Assembly (NCBI GenBank): GCA_016748015.1
Contig: JAAOMT010000193.1
Coordinates: 22,656-86,655 of the forward strand
Direction: 5' to 3'
DNA from: Geosiphon pyriformis
Lineage: Eukaryota > Glomeromycota > Glomeromycetes > Archaeosporales > Geosiphonaceae
Length of the DNA: 64,000 nucleotides
A program made the translations under genes and the position numbers. This document shows positions 52,880 through 64,000 of this stretch, piece by piece. The notes beneath the pieces were generated by a model. That model was not told the DNA's origin and did not search any database. It saw only the letters and a program-made list of their open reading frames with translations. Every line of letters begins with the position of its first letter. Position 1 is the stretch's first letter.

Positions 52880-53598
52880 TCATACAAGTACCTTATTATA
52901 TCGAACTCTTGCTGGTGGAGCGCGATTACGACGACCTTCACGAGATCTTACTCGAACCACGTGTGAGTGAATTGCGCACGATACACAATAATGGACCTTG
53001 ATATAAAGTTTTGGCAAAGTATATTCTAGGACGCAATGCGAAATATAAAATGATTAATTTCACTTCAATGTTAATATGTTAATATTAATCCAAAAACGAG
53101 AATCACTAATACCTGGGAAAACACAGGCTTCTGTTATATCCCGAATTGCCGCACTCTCAACCATATTACGCACGGTAAATCTTTTGATCGCTTTATCCTA
53201 CCATGTGTATTCGCACAATCAAAGGCAGCCATTAATCTAGTGTAAAACAAAAATTATGGGAAACAATCCAAAAGATGCATACCTTTGGCACACAACGAGC
53301 ACAGTTGGAACAGCGTACTGGCTTAACATGGCCACGCCCGTGCTTGTTACGTCCATGATTTCTTCTCTTTCCGGTCTATTTAAAATAGGAAACATTCAGA
53401 CACTTCACGATCCTTTTATCCTAGCACCAGCTTAAATTTTTTTGCTAGCTATCTTATTCAAAAAAATCAAACTGGGCTTGTCATAACACCTCGGTGATAC
53501 CTATTTCTTGAAAGCTTTAACGACACTCTTAAAATCTTTTCTTCGGTTACCACTATCATGAATAAGTCTTGTTGCAGAACTTAGAGATGACCTACCAT
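52880..53598 (-). CDS. RPS26: 40S ribosomal protein eS26
   Basis: Four coding pieces (53598-53596, 53375-53283, 53197-53113, 53025-52880) give 108 residues. The first coding exon carries only the ATG. Sequence is [19 protein letters not shown], then the zinc-binding [43 protein letters not shown] and a basic tail. eS26 sits at the mRNA exit channel of the small subunit. An intron right after the start codon is common in ribosomal protein genes. The final codons (NKVLV) are read through to a TGA; an alternative end a few residues earlier cannot be excluded. Confidence 0.92.
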
Positions 53599-54204
53599 GG
53601 TTGAAATCGCAACTGTTTAAGGGATGGATGAAGAGGATAATATTACCATATTTACGATTTTTTCTAATATATAAAATCACGTGCATAATTAAAAATTTTT
53701 GAGATATGAGCTAAACCAATATTTAAACGAGTATGAATGTAAACTAACATTATTTGAAACCCATTATATATTACGAAAATTTATGACATTATCACTTAAA
53801 TTGAATATTAAGCTACAAATTTATAAAATATTAACATTAATTATGTCGTTTTTCATATTAAACATTTTTGAGATCCCAATTAACAGTTAAAGCTAAATTA
53901 CAAAAATTAGAATTTTGTGAACGGTGCCAAATTTCAGGCGCCCATCCATGAACCTGGTAAACTTCTTGGTTTATTCATATTTTTTTATTTTTACCCGTTT
54001 CCAAAATATTGTTATTGGCGAACGATCCATATTCTCAATAATTATCGAATTTGCTATGTCATTCTGGCTGTGAAAATTAATTTTTAGCTTGGGCCGATAT
54101 TTAACCTAGATCTCTTTGATATCAAATGAATAAGATAAAATCACATCAATTGTTAAAGAGATTTCCTATCAGCATAATTAAAAAGATCACATTTCAGCTT
54201 CATA

Positions 54205-54324
54205 TACCGTAGAGCACGTGTAATACCCCTTTTTAGCCAATTAGGCCTATAGCTGATTATTAGGCTATTTTTGAAATAATGTATTATCTAGTACCCCGGC
54301 TAATAGAAGCAGTGCTCTACGGTA
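54205..54324. mobile_element. MITE-like element with TA flanks
   Basis: Inverted repeats taccgtagagcac (54205-54217) and gtgctctacggta (54312-54324) are perfect over 13 bp. If the outer TA is a target duplication, the element is 54207-54322 with CCGTAGAGCAC termini, as expected for a Tc1/mariner-type MITE. It carries no coding sequence and lies just past the 3' end of TAF2. The DNA 53599-54204 to its left is AT-rich with no other feature seen. Confidence 0.6.
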
Positions 54325-54336
54325 ATTTTTTTCAAG

Positions 54337-57300
54337 CTAAAAATCATGATAATTGGACTTACTTCTAGACTTCAACTTCAAAATTAATCTTGGCTTTGGT
54401 GGATTTGATTCTAATACTGCAGTGGGGGGAATAGAGACAGGAGCTTCTGGTATCACTGCAGTTGGTTCAGAGACGCCCTTTTGCTGTTTTTGCGACTTTG
54501 ATCCTGTTCTTTCACTAGCGCGAGATTTTTTAACTTTAGATGATCTGGGTGATTTAGAGCTGGAAGATCCAACAGATGATGTCGACTGTGCTGGAGTTTC
54601 CGGAGGCGGTGTGATTACTGTAGGCTCAGGATTTGTCTTTATTCTTTTCCTCTGGCCAGCCTTTTCTGTTACAGTTGTCTCTGCTGCAGCTCTTTCCTTC
54701 TGTTTTAGTACAAGCATTTTATTGATAGGTTCGCCTTCGATCGGTTCTTCCACGACTGAATCACTAAATCCTTTAATTGACTAGGAAATATATATTAATA
54801 TCAGATACAAATAATTTTATATTCATATATATTAATCAAAAGGAATACTTACCTTGGTCCAGCAACATGGTCCCCGATCCACTTTAGTCATAGCCTGAGC
54901 GAGCTGTCGACGAACATATAATGATGGGTCAGAGCAAGCTATCTGCTGAATATAATTGGTTGCAGACTCCGTTTGCCAGCTGTCAAGCATAATAAGGGCG
55001 CGAAAAGCTGCGAGACGCACGTCGACGTAGTTGCCGAACCTAAAGGAAGAGAATAGCAATTATAAAACATTTTCAGCTTGTAGAAACCCGAGACAAACTT
55101 ACAATGTATGTGTTAGGAAAAACTCCCTGTCGACATGTAAAATGTCTTCGGACAAGGAATTCATTAATCCAAAAATTGTCTAAAATTAGGACGCCAGGTT
55201 TTATTCAGTGTTAAAAGTTTGGTAGAGGCTAAATTGAAATCTTCTCACCTCAAGATAAGCTACTGTAATCGTATTTTTATATGAAGGAAGCAAAATATCT
55301 CGCCATCTATATCTTTCCAACTCTTCAAGAGCTTCATTGAGATTTTCAGGTGGCACCTCCAATATACCTTCAATACTTCCATTTCCTCCGGTTTCCACTT
55401 TATCCGGTTTTAATGCGTTTCCAATCGCGCTTATCAAGGTACTGATGTAATAGTTATCGGAAAACTGAAGCAAAATAGAAATAAATATTGCACGAAATGT
55501 GCGTACGTAAAATATATAATTTGAAAATACCTCGTTATTCGCGTTATCGTTATATTTTAGTAATGTCACAAGAAAATCGACGACCTTTTTCCTCGAGATC
55601 TCATCCAGACGTCTTCCGCTGGATATTGCCCAAATGATGGCCTGGCGGAAAATAAATATTAGGCTCTAATACCCTACTTAGTTTATCTTATTTTATTCCT
55701 TTAGTTTACCTTTTTTAAAAAGTAACTATCAAGATTGGAAAAGTCATTTGAGAGTGGGATTAACTTATCAGGCGATGGATAACAAAATTGCTCTTTAAAA
55801 GCTTTGAAAAGCTGATCCAATCCTATGGTCTTCAAATTGACATCGCCACGATCTGTTCTAACACTCCCAACACACTATTTATATGAGTCCCGTTAGAATT
55901 TAGGTGAACCATTAAGTTTACCACAACTTTATGTATTCATTAAAAAATGACTTACATTCGCCATCGCATAGGCTGCTTCCATTCGCACCTTACAAAAATA
56001 TTTCTCATCTTTTAGCGTTTGTAGCAGAGTGCTGGAACATTCTCGCGAGGGCATGGTCGATAACATCTGAATAGCCTATAACATTTATTTTTAATTGTTA
56101 ATAAAAACTGAATGTTGAGAAAACTCTTCGAGTTATGTCGTTAATTATTACCTCGTATTGGGCCACAAAATCGATGTCTTTTTGCAATTGTGTAGCCCAC
56201 ATGTAATCAGGCTGATTGAATTTCATATCACAGAGCCACCCAAAATCCTCGTCAATGCGTATCCATTCAAAAGTGTCCCCACTTCAACGAACATTGGGAT
56301 AAAATATCTTTAAAGTCAAATTAAAAAACCTCCAGACGAGGGTCTCGAGATGAAACAAGCAATTTTTATTCTATACAACCTTACCTAGCATTCCCTTTTT
56401 CGTCCACTTCACCCCATGCAGCAATTTGCCATTCTTGCTTTTCATTCTCGTCAATTTTAAACCCCCAGATTTCGGCAGCACCGGGACCATTTACCGTATT
56501 TACTTCTTCTTGAGCGGCCGCCAGTTTTGCTTGAAATCGCTTTGTATTTCGGCGGATTCGCTTATATTTAGTATGAAACGGAACTTGGTGCTTTTCGTTC
56601 GATCCGTGAATATTAATTAAATGCTCATAAGATTTTCCGTCTGCTTCGTGGACACAAACTATCATAGGGCCCTATAAATCTAGGAACTTGAATAAAATAT
56701 TCCTAATGGCTCGTAGAATATTTTGAGAAATTTATATGACCCACCGTAAAGAGAGGAGTTGGATTGATACCACTAGCAACTGCATCCCCAATTCTACCAT
56801 CCTTGGCATTAGTGTTTTGCTGAGAAATTTGAAATTCTACAACCATCTTTTTTCTGTTCAAGTTGTATCTAACATCAAATTTGGGACAACCACTTCCAAG
56901 TATCCACTGCTGGAAGAACCTTTTGAACTGATCAAATCGCTCAGGAACAGCTTCTTGACATTCTTCCATAAGCTTCCTCATAGATAGTGTGTTGTTTTTT
57001 AGCTTTCCATTCTGGGCATTTTTAAGGATGGTGTCTATTATTCCAGGAAGTCCAAGATTATAACCACTTCGGCGCAGACGTTTATCCAGCATATAAAGCA
57101 CAAGTGAAGCTTTCAATCGCATAAAATCCATATCATTAGAATCCAAAGGAATAGATGGATTACGGTTCAATAATGGAGGGCGCCCAACATCTAGTCTACA
57201 CACTCGCTCCATATCCTATTTAAAAATAAAGAAAATTCTCATATCAATTAACGGAATCGATTTTTCAAGAATTATTTTCATCTTAAATCAAACACACCTT

Positions 57301-58915
57301 TTTGATACGAAAACGGACATCATTCTCCCCTAAAAGTTTTCTAAGGAACAAAATTCCAAAATAATTTGCAAGTCCAAGAGACAACCATATTTCAGACCTT
57401 TGAACAGGAAAGGAGTTACTTCTGAACAAAAAAAAGATTAGGAAACCCATAAGAAAAACTATATAAGTTTAAATTTATCTTACCAATTTGTTGAAATAAT
57501 ATATATCCCAAACCATTGTGAAGCAAGAGCTTGAACCATGTGTATCCTTGTATCATACACTTGGTCAATTATATCGATCGGATGCAAAAGCGAGGAACTG
57601 CAATTTATGAAAGATGAAATATATTTTGAATTATTCAACTACAAATATGTATATATTTATGATAGGATGCACATTGTACCTGCAAATTGACATACTGGCT
57701 AGAGATGTAACTGGTGCGTAGGCATTATCTACAAACGCTAACTTGTATGAGGAATAAGGAAAGAACCCAGGCATTTTCAAAGGCTGAGGGTCAGCTAAAT
57801 CTGGACTGGGAGCATGATATGATTGATATTCATCTATGAAAAATCTCATTGCCTAAATAATTGGGAAATATATTGAAAATTTAGAAGTAATATTCAAAAT
57901 GGGTTGGTTTAAAATTTTCATACCTCATTCAAGAATGTCCAACGATCATCACTGTCCAACCCAAAAGTCGAAAGAATGAGATCTTTTCGTCCGGGTAGAC
58001 AATAACCGATAATTTTAGGGAAATCACGATCATTCGCAGAATATGGAAACTCAATAGCTTCAAGTGGACCAGCAACAAAACCGATATGATGTGCTGGTGT
58101 TAATACATCAAGCTTGAATCTGAAAAAGTTTTTAGTCGGAAAAAGACCATCTGAAGCTTCTACCAATGATGGGATGGTTGCTTCTTCGACAAGCTCTCCA
58201 TTAGAAACAACCACCATATTATAGCTATCGAAATTTACGATTGTATACTTCAAATCCCATGTACATCGTTCCCATAAATGATCAATACAAGGAAGCCAAA
58301 GTCTTGTCGCGCCAATCGTTGGCTGATTTACTGTATACATGTGAGGAGCGATATGTGGAGCAACTCTAGATTCGTTTTGCACATAAAATACGCCTCCTTG
58401 AGGTTTATGAACCTCATAATCGATTTTCACAATCAACTTCTTGACCCCTTCATTTTCAGGTACCTGCAAAATTAATGAAGGGTAATATAGCAAATATTGA
58501 AAGGGCTGCTTTCAGGGAATAACTTACCTCAATCGGAGACGAGTTTTCAGGGATCCAGACATCCACTTCTCCATGGTATGACTCATCCGTCACGTCAAAT
58601 TTGGCTGGAATTTCATTAACTTTTATTCCCAACAAGGCTAATTTGTAGAAGCGGATAAGAAAAGAGTAAAAAGGATGAATTTTGAGGGTTGTGAGTCTTG
58701 CTGGCAAAATAAACCATACTGCATTGGCGGCTGTGAAGACGGATTGAGGATGGCTTTTCTCCTGTGAGAGGCCGAATCTCTAAAGAAGTTGACCCCTTAA
58801 GGGAATAATCTCGTAGGTCAATTTCGACATCAACAACCTGATGCATGAGTGAGAATCCGCGTTTTTTGGCATAGTCATCGTAAGTCTTTACACCTCCTTC
58901 TGTTTTTTGCGGCAT
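54337..58915 (-). CDS. TAF2: TFIID subunit TAF2
   Basis: About sixteen exons, roughly 1,150 residues. Clear ones are 58915-58720, 58637-58528, 58463-57924, 57852-57680, 57597-57484, ~57217-56746, ~56677-56387, ~56283-56160, ~56096-55958, ~55466-55248, ~55039-54853 and 54780-54337. The N-terminal half is an M1-aminopeptidase-like fold (YDDYAKKRGFSLMHQVVDVEI, RLWLPCIDHLWERCTWDL) in which the zinc-site helix reads HMVQALASQWFG, lacking HExxH as expected for TAF2. The second half is HEAT-like (EWIRIDEDFGWLCD, YMWATQLQKDIDFVAQYE, AYAMAN). A Lys/Ser/Pro-rich tail ends ILKLKSRSKS. TAF2 helps TFIID contact the initiator region. All introns checked are GT-AG. Confidence 0.9.
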
Positions 58916-59485
58916 TTTTTAAAGTATTATACGGCTAGGAATGAAGGATCTGCTAAACCTTGGGATAGAATTAAGGAGGAAAGAATCAAGTACCAGATTT
59001 CGTGGTTAAAGTGGTTTGTAGAACATACATCAAATAATATTGTTTTACATGATTTTTGATATTTGAGAACAACTTTTTAGATCTGCTTGTTGTCGAAATA
59101 TTTAAATTGTTATGATCTCAAATTGCTTGATTTTAATTACCTCGACATGTAGATTTTGCATAGTAATATTTAACCGCGATGTGCATATTATACATGTTAA
59201 TAGGTTACATTCTGGAAATCAATCGTGACCCACATATTATTACTTATTATTTAATTACCAACCAGGTTGGTTTATTAATACAACAAAAAATAACCTATAA
59301 TTTCGAAGTTTTCTAACTTTCCAATTATATTAGATAATTTAATTATTACCATAAATTTCCAGATATCTTCTATGGAATTAAGGTTGATCTAGCGATTCCA
59401 TTTCCTAATGTACCTGGTGCTTTGGATTGTTCAACATTCTTATCTAAAATAGGAAAATTATACCGAAATAAAATACAAGTCAGAC
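58916..59485. other. Intergenic, promoter side of TAF2
   Basis: 570 bp of AT-rich DNA between TAF2's start and the 3' end of the next minus-strand gene. No ORF, repeat or clear motif was seen. Confidence 0.6.
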
Positions 59486-61576
59486 TCATAGTTGTACATT
59501 TTCACGTATTTCTATTGATTCCCATTCCGCCATTGATTCTGGAACCCAGATCCAATCTCGAACTGTTGGTACACCATCGGTGGAATTGGTGAATGCAAGC
59601 TTCTTTAACTCATTTATTTGGCCTTCGAGCCCACTCTAATAATCAAATATAAGTGTTATTAAAGCTTTCATTAAATTTAAGGATATATGTAATGTTATAC
59701 TTACAATCAAAGCATAAAGTAGTTCAAATATTTCTAGAAATTTTTCAATTTCGTTGAATGAAAATGGTAATATCGCTGATTTAATTTGCGAAATTATATA
59801 GAAATGCTTTTTAACAAGCTGAATTTTGCTTAGCGTCATTCGATCACCTAATAATATAAATTGCCATAAGATTCGTGCTGTTTAAAAAAAAACTGGTACA
59901 GTGGTGAATACATTACCAATAATCTGTACCATGTATGTGCATATATTTTTCACATTCTCTGGATTCTTATCTAAATAGTCTCTCAGAAGGGATACCAGTC
60001 CAAACATTGCTTCTTTGATAAGCTTCTCAGAATCTTCTTTTACATGTTTCGGCACAGTGCTCTCGGGACCCCCTGATACTTCAATGAATACAATCTCCTT
60101 GTTGTTAGAAACTTTCAGAACACCATCTGCTTTATTCAGCGTCAAATCAAATTCTGGAAACAACATCTTCACTTCTTTGATACAGTCAAGTTGTACTTCA
60201 ATCCAGTTGAATATATACTCTTTATAAATAGATTGTATTGCCTTGAATAAAGGCACAATTCTTTCCACTGTGTACTTTCGTTCCCCAATATGACGGTTTA
60301 ATGGACCATCGCTGGCCATTGAAAAACTGATTTAAACAATGTGAGTTAATATATTTTGCCGAGAAAGTATTCATGTAAAATCCTGAATATACTTACAAGT
60401 CATAAAGAATAATTTCACAAATCTTCCGAAATTGATGGTCAGGGATTAGTGGAACCATAACAACATTCTTGAATACATCTTTTCCAGACTAAATGAGAAA
60501 AGTTTTTTAATTCAGATATAATATATATAGACTTCATATTAACTTACTGATAATACAGTATAAAGCCAATCACGAACTGATCCTGGAATTATATTAATTT
60601 TGATTTCCTTCATGATAACACACTGCTGATTAATATCTATTGAAAAATGTTTATCCAGATATTTGATAGAATTTGCGGAAAGTATTGGTTTTTGAGGAGT
60701 GGTCATCACAGTGTTTTGCGATCTGGAAGGAGGTGTTTTAGACTAATGGAAACAATATTACTTAGGTATAATACTTAAAAACAAATTAAATTACATAAAA
60801 ATTAATCCGACATCAACTTACACCATCGTCATTGTTCCTCATTTCAATGTCATTTTTAGATCTCTTTTTCATCTGAATCAAACATTGTAAAAAAAAGAAA
60901 TCTTAATTAACCTTTTTAAAATAATTAAAATACATTTTTATTACATACTTTGTTTGGTTTTTCGTTGTAATCTAAATCTGTTTCCTCATAATCAAATTCC
61001 GTTTCTTCTTCTGATGAGCTTTTAGTTTCGACTTTGTTTTTCCTTGATGCCACTTCAGAACAAGATGGTTCTCCTTTCTAAAGGGTGCCGTAAAAAATAA
61101 TAAAGTTTGATTAATAAATCCTTTCCGTAGAATAGCTATAACAAATTATGTTCACAATTACAAATTTACCAACCTTGTATTCATCGATGACCGTTTGATT
61201 TGTGCGGTAGCCCTAATAGAAATATGAGTTAAACCATTGTGGAATTTTTTCCCAAGATTGTTTTAAAGCTTACATTTGTATCAAAGCCACATTCTTCTTG
61301 TTCCTCTCGAAGTTTATGAATAAATTCTTTTACTTCGACTGCAGAGAAGGATCTCTCAAAAGTGGATAGACACTTGCTTAACTTGTTGGTTACATTTATA
61401 TTATTGTCACTATTTTTTTTGTATCTCCGTAGCGACGTATATATATCATCCTTAAGAACATCGATGGAATCTACATGTAATCGACACTTTGATTTTGTAT
61501 GTTCCAAAATAGAAATAATTGTCCAATCCCTGCATTCTATATTTTTGAGATATTCTGTCACAATAGATTCGAACAT
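59486..61576 (-). CDS. Multi-exon protein of unknown function with a possible nuclease-like core
   Basis: About nine exons on the minus strand, starting at the ATG at 61576 (MFESIVTEYLKNIECRDWTI). Exon 1 ends at 61274 (101 codons), a 39-bp exon is at 61213-61175, a Lys/Glu-rich acidic exon at ~61081-60949, a basic exon at 60873-60823 (MKKRSKNDIEMRNNDDG), and others at ~60728-60549, ~60490-60400, ~60305-59920, ~59848-59704 and 59637-59486. The conserved-looking core has KADGVLKVSNN, then IVFIEVSGGPE and KEAMFGLVSLLRDYL. A D...ExK-like arrangement (D, then E-V-S) suggests a PD-(D/E)XK fold lacking the usual Lys. The C-terminus includes SQIKSAILPFSF and VRDWIWVPES. I recall similar expanded families in Rhizophagus but cannot name a function. 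Its promoter side is the satellite array. Confidence 0.6.
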
Positions 61577-61608
61577 CTTGGAAAGAGGAAGAGATGAAAC
61601 ACAGTTAG

Positions 61609-64000
61609 CTCAAGTACTTCTCCGGAGACTAGCATCAAACATCTAACGCAGGACGAATGGCCATACGCCAGTAGGAATACATAATGTATTCTGAAACTAG
61701 CATGCAGAGAGCCTGGAGACTGCTTTCAAGCATCTAACGCAGGACGTAATGGCCATACGCTAGTAGGTATACACAACGCGCTCAAGTACTTCTCCGGAGA
61801 CTAGCATCAAACATCTAACGCAGGACGAATGGCCATACGCCAGTAGGAATACATAATGTATTCTGAAACTAGCATGCAGAGAGCCTGGAGACTGCTTTCA
61901 AGCATCTAACGCAGGACGTAATGGCCATACGCTAGTAGGTATACACAACGCGCTCAAGTACTTCTCCGGAGACTAGCATCAAACATCTAACGCAGGACGA
62001 ATGGCCATACGCCAGTAGGAATACATAATGTATTCTGAAACTAGCATGCAGAGAGCCTGGAGACTGCTTTCAAGCATCTAACGCAGGACGTAATGGCCAT
62101 ACGCTAGTAGGTATACACAACGCGCTCAAGTACTTCTCCGGAGACTAGCATCAAACATCTAACGCAGGACGAATGGCCATACGCCAGTAGGAATACATAA
62201 TGTATTCTGAAACTAGCATGCAGAGAGCCTGGAGACTGCTTTCAAGCATCTAACGCAGGACGTAATGGCCATACGCTAGTAGGTATACACAACGCGCTCA
62301 AGTACTTCTCCGGAGACTAGCATCAAACATCTAACGCAGGACGAATGGCCATACGCCAGTAGGAATACATAATGTATTCTGAAACTAGCATGCAGAGAGC
62401 CTGGAGACTGCTTTCAAGCATCTAACGCAGGACGTAATGGCCATACGCTAGTAGGTATACACAACGCGCTCAAGTACTTCTCCGGAGACTAGCATCAAAC
62501 ATCTAACGCAGGACGAATGGCCATACGCCAGTAGGAATACATAATGTATTCTGAAACTAGCATGCAGAGAGCCTGGAGACTGCTTTCAAGCATCTAACGC
62601 AGGACGTAATGGCCATACGCTAGTAGGTATACACAACGCGCTCAAGTACTTCTCCGGAGACTAGCATCAAACATCTAACGCAGGACGAATGGCCATACGC
62701 CAGTAGGAATACATAATGTATTCTGAAACTAGCATGCAGAGAGCCTGGAGACTGCTTTCAAGCATCTAACGCAGGACGTAATGGCCATACGCTAGTAGGT
62801 ATACACAACGCGCTCAAGTACTTCTCCGGAGACTAGCATCAAACATCTAACGCAGGACGAATGGCCATACGCCAGTAGGAATACATAATGTATTCTGAAA
62901 CTAGCATGCAGAGAGCCTGGAGACTGCTTTCAAGCATCTAACGCAGGACGTAATGGCCATACGCTAGTAGGTATACACAACGCGCTCAAGTACTTCTCCG
63001 GAGACTAGCATCAAACATCTAACGCAGGACGAATGGCCATACGCCAGTAGGAATACATAATGTATTCTGAAACTAGCATGCAGAGAGCCTGGAGACTGCT
63101 TTCAAGCATCTAACGCAGGACGTAATGGCCATACGCTAGTAGGTATACACAACGCGCTCAAGTACTTCTCCGGAGACTAGCATCAAACATCTAACGCAGG
63201 ACGAATGGCCATACGCCAGTAGGAATACAGTGTATTCTGAAACTAGCATGCAGAGAGTCTGGAGACTGCTTTCAAGCATCTAACGCAGGGCGTAATGACC
63301 ATACGCTAGTAGGTATACACAACGCGCTCAAGTACTTCTCCGGAGACTAGCATCAAACATCTAACGCAGGACGAATGGCCATACGCCAGTAGGAATACAT
63401 AATGTATTCTGAAACTAGCATGCAGAGAGTCTGGAGACTGCTTTCAAGCATCTAACGCAGGACGTAATGGCCATACGCTAGTAGGTATACATAACGCGCT
63501 CAAGTACTTCTCCGGAGACTAGCATCAAACATCTAACGCAGGACGAATGGCCATACGCCAGTAGGAATACATAATGTATTCTGAAACTAGCATGCAGAGA
63601 GCCTGGAGACTGCTTTCAAGCATCTAACGCAGGACGTAATGGCCATACGCTAGTAGGTATACATAACGCGCTCAAGTACTTCTCCGGAGACTAGCATCAA
63701 ACATCTAACGCAGGACGAATGGCCATACGCCAGTAGGAATACAGTGTATTCTGAAACTAGCATGCAGAGAGTCTGGAGACTGCTTTCAAGCATCTAACGC
63801 AGGGCGTAATGACCATACGCTAGTAGGTATACACAACACGCTCAAGTACTTCTCCGGAGACTAGCATCAAACATCTAACGCAGGACGAATGGCCATACGC
63901 CAGTAGGAATACATAATGTATTCTGAAACTAGCATGCAGAGAGTCTGGAGACTGCTTTCAAGCATCTAACGCAGGACGTAATGGCCATACGCTAGTAGGA
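61609..64000. repeat. 172-bp satellite array (13 full units plus a partial, open at window end)
   Basis: Units start at 61609, 61781, 61953 and every 172 bp to 63157, then 63327, 63499, 63671 and 63841; two units are 170 bp because of a 2-bp shorter spacer. Each unit is a dimer of related halves sharing catctaacgcaggacg and ggccatacgc, offset by 91 and 81 bp. The first nine units look identical; variants cluster from about 63157 on. Base composition is near balanced, unlike the AT-rich surroundings. There is no long ORF in any frame. Confidence 0.97.

Noticed and set aside
53699-53890. 63-codon plus-strand ORF in AT-rich DNA upstream of RPS26
   Set aside because: Ile/Leu/Asn-rich composition expected by chance in AT-rich sequence; no promoter or family.
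54353-54784. 143-codon plus-strand ORF
   Set aside because: Antisense of the Lys/Ser/Pro-rich C-terminal exon of TAF2.
57484-57597. TAF2 as an active M1 aminopeptidase
   Set aside because: The helix at the zinc site reads HMVQALASQWF and lacks HExxH; the HEAT-like C-terminal half is that of TAF2.
61609-64000. CRISPR-like array
   Set aside because: Units are contiguous 172-bp repeats without unique spacers, in a eukaryotic genome. It is a satellite.

Overview
The window looks like nuclear DNA of an arbuscular mycorrhizal fungus, most likely Rhizophagus (Glomeromycotina). This is an inference from three things. Intergenic DNA is very AT-rich. The host genes are fungal in type: a Pal1-family protein, an Rvs161/Hob3 BAR protein, a Vps36 whose GLUE domain carries two zinc fingers, and many short spliceosomal introns. 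The Ty3/gypsy and LINE families resemble repeats I associate with Rhizophagus; no database was searched.

Positions 1-19901 are a stack of three related Ty3/gypsy elements. Element 1 (minus strand, 5' LTR 7787-8670) sits inside the RNase H region of element 2 (minus strand, 5' LTR 14746-15659). Element 2 sits inside the RT gene of element 3 (plus strand, 3' LTR 18971-19901). The family encodes gag with a zinc knuckle, an aspartic protease, an unassigned Cys-rich region, a dUTPase domain, RT/RNase H and integrase. Element 3 also shows an unassigned reading frame between integrase and 3' LTR. All copies carry stops and lost catalytic residues, mostly C-to-T and G-to-A changes, and decay increases from element 1 to element 3. 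Positions 19902-31077 are an extreme AT island with decayed LTR pieces and a full-length but heavily decayed LINE.

Positions 31824-40020 are gene-dense: VPS36 (ESCRT-II), a small orphan ORF, DNA polymerase kappa, a zinc-finger/G-patch protein, the NDUFS4-type complex I subunit and an AlkB-type dioxygenase. Pol kappa and the AlkB protein both handle alkylated or bypassable DNA lesions and both carry PCNA-box-like motifs. Positions 40112-44104 look like a decayed MULE-type DNA transposon with terminal inverted repeats and a zinc-knuckle transposase remnant.

Positions 44638-61576 hold a small hypothetical gene, a Pal1-family gene, cyclophilin H, RVS161/HOB3, a fused pseudouridine-synthase-like/HemK methyltransferase gene, ribosomal protein eS26, a small TA-flanked MITE-like element, TAF2 and a multi-exon gene of unknown function with a possible nuclease-like core. 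From 61609 to the window end is a 172-bp satellite array that starts 33 bp upstream of that last gene's ATG.

The most interesting signals are the dUTPase-bearing nested retrotransposons, a likely minor-spliceosome AT-AC intron and a GA-AG junction in VPS36, the HemK fusion with a dead pseudouridine synthase half, and the satellite abutting an orphan gene. Exon boundaries were placed by hand from splice signals and reading-frame continuity, and may be off by a base or two.
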